Assembly: GCA_934486455.1 (NCBI GenBank)
Contig: CAKSPR010000013.1
Span: 1-36,002, forward strand
Length of the DNA stretch: 36,002 nt
Reading direction: 5' to 3'
Origin: an uncultured Eubacteriales bacterium
GTDB lineage: Bacteria > Bacillota > Clostridia > Oscillospirales > Acutalibacteraceae
This document shows positions 32,593-36,002 of this stretch, in pieces (position 1 is the stretch's first letter; each line of letters begins with the position of its first letter). The notes beneath the pieces are model-generated. The model was not told where the DNA came from. It saw only the letters and a list, made by a program, of their open reading frames with translations, and searched no databases. The translations under genes were made by a program, and so were the position numbers.

Positions 32593-33465
32593 ATGAAAAA
32601 GACTTTATCAATAATTTTAGCCGCCGTACTTACGCTTTCCCTTGTTTTGTCCTTTGCTTCCTGCGGGCAAGGCTCTTCCGACGATAAAAAAAGCAGCCTT
32701 ACCGTTGCCGTCCCCAACGACACCACCAACGAGGCAAGAGCCCTTCTGCTTCTCCAGCAGCAGGGGCTTATAAAGCTTAAAGACGGCGTGGGAATAACAG
32801 CCACCGTACTCGACATCGAAGAAAATCCCCACAACATCAAATTCAACGAGGTTGAGGCCGCTCAGCTTCCCAATGTTCTTAAAGATGTCGACTATGCCGT
32901 AATCAATTCCAACTATGCAATTGCCGCAAACCTCAATCCCGCAAAGGACGCTCTCGTTATCGAAGGCTCTTCCTCGGCCTATTCAAACATTGTGGCCGTT
33001 AAAGAGGGCAACGAAAACGATCCTCTCGTGAAGGCTCTTGTTGCCGCCCTTTCCAGCAAAAAGGTTGCCGATTTCATCACCGAAAAATATTCCGGCTCGG
33101 TTGTATCGGTAGTTGACAACCCCGGCGACGGATTTGACGCATCGGTCGATTATGCCTCTCTTTCGGGCAAAACAATTTCGGTAGCCGCTTCTCCCGCGCC
33201 CCATGCCGAGATACTTGCCGTTGCAAAGGACATCCTTGCCGAAAAGAACATAAAGCTCGATATTCAGGAATTCAGTGATTATGTCGTTCCCAACAATGTT
33301 GTGGAGGACGGAACCGTGCTTGCAAACTACTTCCAGCACAAGCCCTATCTTGACGACTTCAACGCCGAAAACAACACCCACATCGTTTCGGTTGCCGCCA
33401 TTCATGTTGAGCCTCTCGGACTCTACGGCGGAAAGCAGTCCTCTCTCGACGCTCTGAAGGGCTGA
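32593..33465 (+). CDS. metQ: MetQ/NlpA-type substrate-binding lipoprotein with swapped lobes (circular permutation)
   Basis: The protein binds methionine (or a related amino acid) outside the membrane for MetN and MetI. It is a lipoprotein of 290 residues with lipobox FASC (C24). In ordinary MetQ, the APHAEIL-DYVxPN-FQHKPYLD lobe comes first and the VAVPND-GLIKLKDG-QLP-PAKDAL lobe second. Here the order is reversed: TVAVPNDTTNEARALLLLQ at 37-55 opens the mature protein, and SPAPHAEIL (200-208), EFSDYVVPN (226-234), YFQHKPYLDDF (246-256) and HVEPLGLYGGKQSSLDALKG form the end. A linker (about 176-192) joins the old C-terminus to the old N-terminus. All parts of one normal MetQ are present once and in frame. 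The ATG follows GAAAGGA. Confidence 0.88.
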   Translation: MKKTLSIILAAVLTLSLVLSFASCGQGSSDDKKSSLTVAVPNDTTNEARALLLLQQQGLIKLKDGVGITATVLDIEENPHNIKFNEVEAAQLPNVLKDVDYAVINSNYAIAANLNPAKDALVIEGSSSAYSNIVAVKEGNENDPLVKALVAALSSKKVADFITEKYSGSVVSVVDNPGDGFDASVDYASLSGKTISVAASPAPHAEILAVAKDILAEKNIKLDIQEFSDYVVPNNVVEDGTVLANYFQHKPYLDDFNAENNTHIVSVAAIHVEPLGLYGGKQSSLDALKG

Positions 33466-33490
33466 TGACAAAAAATTAAATTGCGTTTTG

Positions 33491-33526
33491 ATTGGTACTG
33501 TGGTATGATTTTACCATGGTACCAAT
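33491..33526 (+). other. Long hairpin between metQ and metN
   Basis: ATTGGTACTGTGGTA (33491-33505) and TACCATGGTACCAAT (33512-33526) form a 15-bp stem with two G-U pairs and a 6-base loop. No T-run follows, so it may stabilise the metQ mRNA or reduce readthrough to metN. Confidence 0.65.
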
Positions 33527-33528
33527 TG

Positions 33529-33591
33529 TTGTTTAAGCAACTGTTTGTTTAGGCAATTGTTTGATTAAGTAATTGCTGTTTGAGCATATGT
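33529..33591 (+). repeat. Degenerate 16-bp tandem repeat, four copies
   Basis: Units near TTGTTTAAGCAACTGT repeat head to tail: 33529-33544, 33545-33560, 33561-33575 and 33576-33591, with a partial fifth TTGCTTAA. The copies differ at a few positions. The array fills the gap between the hairpin and the metN ribosome site; it is non-coding. Confidence 0.65.
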
Positions 33592-33626
33592 TGCTTAATC
33601 CTATTTTCGGCCGATGAGGTGAAAAA

Positions 33627-34637
33627 ATGATTGAAATAAAAAATCTGACCAAGACCTTTACCCTTGCATCGGGAGAGGTGGAGGCGTTGAAAAATGTTTC
33701 GCTGACAATAAATGACGGCGAGATATACGGCATAATCGGCATGAGCGGAGCCGGGAAAAGCACCCTTGTGCGATGCATAAACATGCTTGAGAGGCCCACA
33801 TCGGGAAGCGTTATTTTCGACGGCGTTGACATGGGAGCTTTAAGCCAGAAGGAGCTTAGGGAAACAAGAAGAAAAATAACCATGATATTTCAGGGCTTTA
33901 ATCTGCTTATGCAGAAAAACTGCCTTAAAAATGTCTGCTTTCCCCTTGAACTTGCGGGCGTTCCCAAGGCCGAGGCGCAGAAAAAGGCCGCCGAGCTTCT
34001 TGAGCTTGTGGGGCTGGCCAAGGCATACCCGGCGCAGCTTTCGGGAGGACAGCAGCAGAGGGTGGCAATCGCCCGCGCCCTTGCAACCGAGCCCAAGGTG
34101 CTTCTCTGCGACGAGGCAACCAGCGCTCTCGACCCAAAAACTACCAACTCCATTCTTGACCTTGTGCAGACAATAAATAAAAAAACCGGCATTTCGGTTA
34201 TAATAATTACCCACCAAATGAGCGCCGTCGAGCGTGTGTGCGACAGGGTGGCAATTCTCGAAAACGGTGAGGTAGCCGAAGAGGGAACGGTTTCGGAGGT
34301 GTTCTCTCATCCGAAATCCTCTGCGGCAAAACGCCTTGTTTTTCCCGAAGGCGCTTCCGAGGAGTTCTTTGCGGAAAAGAACGAAAAATACCGTTATATT
34401 CGAGTGGTGTTCAACGGTGCCGATGCCACCGACGAGCCCATGATCGCCCAAATGGCGGTCAAGGAGGGAGTAGAGGCAAGTATTTGTTATGCTTCCACCA
34501 AAAGCATCGGCGGTAAGGCCTACGGCACAATGCTTCTTGCCGTTGAAAACAAGCAGGATAACCTGAATCGGGCAATAAGCTTTTTAACAAGAAGCCGAGA
34601 TATATCCGCAGAGGAGGTGACCGGAAATGCTGACTGA
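33627..34637 (+). CDS. metN: Methionine ABC transporter ATPase MetN with NIL domain
   Basis: MetN powers uptake of D- and L-methionine. The 336-residue protein has Walker A GMSGAGKST (38-46), the Q-loop FQGFNLL, signature LSGGQQQRVAIARAL, Walker B LLCDEATSALDP and the switch His in IITHQM. After about residue 245 comes a NIL domain (RYIRVVFNGADATDEPMIAQ and onward), which in MetN binds methionine and causes trans-inhibition. The ATG follows GATGAGGTG. It overlaps metI by 11 bases. Confidence 0.94.
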   Translation: MIEIKNLTKTFTLASGEVEALKNVSLTINDGEIYGIIGMSGAGKSTLVRCINMLERPTSGSVIFDGVDMGALSQKELRETRRKITMIFQGFNLLMQKNCLKNVCFPLELAGVPKAEAQKKAAELLELVGLAKAYPAQLSGGQQQRVAIARALATEPKVLLCDEATSALDPKTTNSILDLVQTINKKTGISVIIITHQMSAVERVCDRVAILENGEVAEEGTVSEVFSHPKSSAAKRLVFPEGASEEFFAEKNEKYRYIRVVFNGADATDEPMIAQMAVKEGVEASICYASTKSIGGKAYGTMLLAVENKQDNLNRAISFLTRSRDISAEEVTGNAD

Positions 34638-35331
34638 TTTTTTTAATTCTCCCGAATGGCTTGAAACGGCCGAGATTGTAAAGACCCAATTTTTATCGGC
34701 GATATGGGAAACCCTTTATGTGACCCTGCTTTCAACGGCTCTTGCCATAATAATCGGACTGCCCCTCGGGGTGCTGCTTGTGGCGGGGGAAAAGGGCGGC
34801 GTGCTTCCGCTGCCGAAGGCGGTCATGCAGGTGCTCAATGTCATAATAAACCTGCTCCGTTCGGTGCCTTTCCTTATACTGATGATTCTTGTATTCCCTT
34901 TGACAAGAGCAATAATGGGAACGGCTGTGGGAACGGCGGCTTCGGTGGTTCCCCTTACCATTGCAGCCTTTCCTTTTGTGGTCAGGCTTGTGGAAAGCAG
35001 TCTTAGGGAGGTCAATCCCAATGTTATCGAAATGGCTCAGAGCATGGGTGCGTCACCTTTCCAAATCATCGTTAAGGTAATGCTTCCCGAAAGCATGCCC
35101 TCCCTTATTTCAAACATCACCATCGCCGTTACAACCATTCTCGGATACACCGCCATGAGCGGTATAATCGGCGGCGGCGGTCTTGGAAAAATAGCCATTA
35201 ACTACGGTTATTACCGTTATAAATACCTTGTCATGCTGCTTGCGGTGGTGCTTCTTATAGTGCTTGTGCAGGTTTTCCAGTCGGTTGGAACGGCACTGAC
35301 AAAGAAGTGCGACAAGCGGCTTAAAAAATAA
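34627..35331 (+). CDS. metI: Methionine ABC transporter permease MetI
   Basis: The 234-residue membrane protein has about five to six helices and the EAA coupling loop SLREVNPNVIEMAQSMGASP followed by QIIVKVMLPESMPSLI, typical of MetI. The GLGKIAINYGYYRYKY segment near the C-terminus is also family-standard. It starts inside the end of metN, with GAGGAGGTG upstream, so the two are translationally coupled. Family members can move other amino acids, but the NIL domain on MetN supports methionine. Confidence 0.94.
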   Translation: MLTDFFNSPEWLETAEIVKTQFLSAIWETLYVTLLSTALAIIIGLPLGVLLVAGEKGGVLPLPKAVMQVLNVIINLLRSVPFLILMILVFPLTRAIMGTAVGTAASVVPLTIAAFPFVVRLVESSLREVNPNVIEMAQSMGASPFQIIVKVMLPESMPSLISNITIAVTTILGYTAMSGIIGGGGLGKIAINYGYYRYKYLVMLLAVVLLIVLVQVFQSVGTALTKKCDKRLKK

Positions 35332-35442
35332 GCCTGCGGTTACGGACCTTTACCCGGCCGACGGGTGAGGCTTTTATCGAAAAAAGCACCTCGTCAAGGG
35401 CATACCGCAAAAAATCTTTTTGTTAAAAAACATTGAATAATG

Positions 35443-35471
35443 TAGACATCCGAAGCCAAGTGTGGTAAAAT
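35443..35471 (+). promoter_or_regulatory. Promoter of the BFD-like/rubredoxin pair
   Basis: TAGACA (35443-35448), a 17-bp spacer and TAAAAT (35466-35471) with an extended TGG. Transcription would start near 35478. Confidence 0.65.
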
Positions 35472-35517
35472 AAAGTTACCTTAAATGGCGTCTATTTTAA
35501 AAAAGCAGGTGAGAAAA

Positions 35518-35721
35518 GTGAATAATGCCGAAAACGAACTTATTTGCAAATGTAAAAAAGTCAGCTATGCCGATATTGAAAGGGCGGTCCATGAGCACAC
35601 CCGTTTTCCCGATTTGGAAAAGGAATTTGAAGAGGTGCAAAAGGTTACAAATTGTTCAACGGGCTGCGGAGGATGTCACGACAAAATTATGGGTGTCATT
35701 TCCGAAATCATAAGCGGCTGA
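35518..35721 (+). CDS. BFD-like [2Fe-2S]-binding protein
   Basis: The short protein has the four-cysteine pattern of bacterioferritin-associated ferredoxin domains: ICKCKKV near the N-terminus and CSTGCGGCHDKI near the C-terminus, with helices between. These proteins carry one [2Fe-2S] cluster and pass electrons, for example to ferritins; stand-alone copies are common in anaerobes. I start at GTG 35518 (AGGTGAG upstream, 67 residues). An ATG at 35485 in the same frame would lie almost at the transcription start and has no ribosome site. Rubredoxin follows after 39 bases. Confidence 0.82.
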   Translation: MNNAENELICKCKKVSYADIERAVHEHTRFPDLEKEFEEVQKVTNCSTGCGGCHDKIMGVISEIISG

Positions 35722-35760
35722 CAGATAAAAATATTTTAACTGAAAAAGGAGATAATAATT

Positions 35761-35913
35761 ATGAAGTATGTATGTCCCTGCGGATATGTTTACGATCCCG
35801 AAATCGGCGATCCCGACAGCGGTATTGCTCCCGGCACTGCATTTGAAGATATTCCCGATGACTGGGTATGTCCCGTTTGCGGTCTTTCAAAGGATGTTTT
35901 CGAGGCCGAATAA
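35761..35913 (+). CDS. Rubredoxin
   Basis: The 50-residue protein is a one-iron electron carrier, in anaerobes often involved in superoxide and oxygen detoxification. The YVYDPEIGDPDSGIAPGT and DDWVCPVCG segments are textbook. The first metal knuckle reads CPCG, that is Cys-x-Cys, where most rubredoxins have Cys-x-x-Cys. The ATG has a strong AAGGAGAT. It probably shares a transcript with the BFD-like gene. The last 90 bases of the window hold a weak GCTTCAGG/CTTGAAGC hairpin and no further gene. Confidence 0.92.
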   Translation: MKYVCPCGYVYDPEIGDPDSGIAPGTAFEDIPDDWVCPVCGLSKDVFEAE

Positions 35914-36002
35914 GCCCGCAACAGCTTCAGGGCGCTTACGGGTCTTGAAGCAAAATTGAAACAGAATAAACACATATTTCTGCTTTTTTCCGACATAAAG
36001 AG

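Noticed and set aside
33529..33591. CRISPR array
   Set aside because: Units are 16 bp and directly adjoining with no spacers, and there are no cas genes.
35360..35395. Terminator after metI
   Set aside because: The imperfect hairpin (GACGGGTGAGGCTTTT with AAAAGCACCTCGTC) is not followed by a T-run on either strand, so I do not call it.

Overview
The window looks like chromosome from an anaerobic, Gram-positive member of the Clostridia, probably an uncultured Oscillospiraceae/Ruminococcus-like gut bacterium. The reasons are: strong AGGAGG-type ribosome sites with many GTG/TTG starts, near-consensus TTGACA/TATAAT promoters in AT-rich gaps, lipoproteins and a type I dockerin, a chorismate mutase-prephenate dehydratase P-protein, and a rubredoxin next to a BFD-like iron-sulfur protein. 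I see no phage, insertion sequence or CRISPR. Species assignment is inference.

Layout. 1-1.6 kb: a CAU tRNA and a RodA/FtsW protein on the minus strand. 1.7-6.8 kb (+): tsaE, tsaB, rpiB, upp, a cytoplasmic GH36 glycosidase and a TfoX-N protein, closed by a terminator. 7.0-9.5 kb (-): pyruvate kinase and a class-I glutamine amidotransferase (peptidase C26), the latter with a hairpin/U-tract almost on top of its promoter. 9.5-16.3 kb (+): a YczE-type membrane protein and a 1782-residue secreted GH36 protein with about five NPCBM-like modules and a dockerin placed inside the GH36 beta-sandwich. 16.4-24.7 kb (-): a shikimate/Phe/Tyr operon in the order leader peptide, pheA, aroB, aroC, aroE-aroK fusion, aroQ, aroA, tyrA, aroF. 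25-27.7 kb (+): an AraC regulator and a zinc dehydrogenase. 28.3-32.1 kb (+): a ribose-type (CUT2) sugar ABC transporter. 32.2-35.3 kb (+): a methionine-type ABC transporter metQ-metN-metI with an elaborate leader. 35.4-35.9 kb (+): a BFD-like protein and rubredoxin.

How genes work together. The aro cluster encodes every step from phosphoenolpyruvate plus erythrose-4-phosphate to chorismate, then prephenate to phenylpyruvate and hydroxyphenylpyruvate. Most of its genes overlap by 1-11 bases, and it starts behind a 21-residue leader peptide with four consecutive Tyr and two Phe codons followed by a terminator, so classical ribosome-mediated attenuation is the natural reading. The AraC regulator, dehydrogenase and CUT2 transporter probably form a sugar or polyol uptake-and-oxidation locus. 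The two GH36 proteins suggest use of alpha-galactosides, one outside the cell (attached through the dockerin) and one inside.

Most unusual items: (1) the MetQ lipoprotein appears circularly permuted, with its two lobes in swapped order; (2) the dockerin nested inside the GH36 N-terminal domain; (3) the Tyr/Phe leader-peptide attenuator; (4) the metQ leader, with an inverted-repeat operator, possible pseudoknot and a Cys/Met-containing small reading frame.
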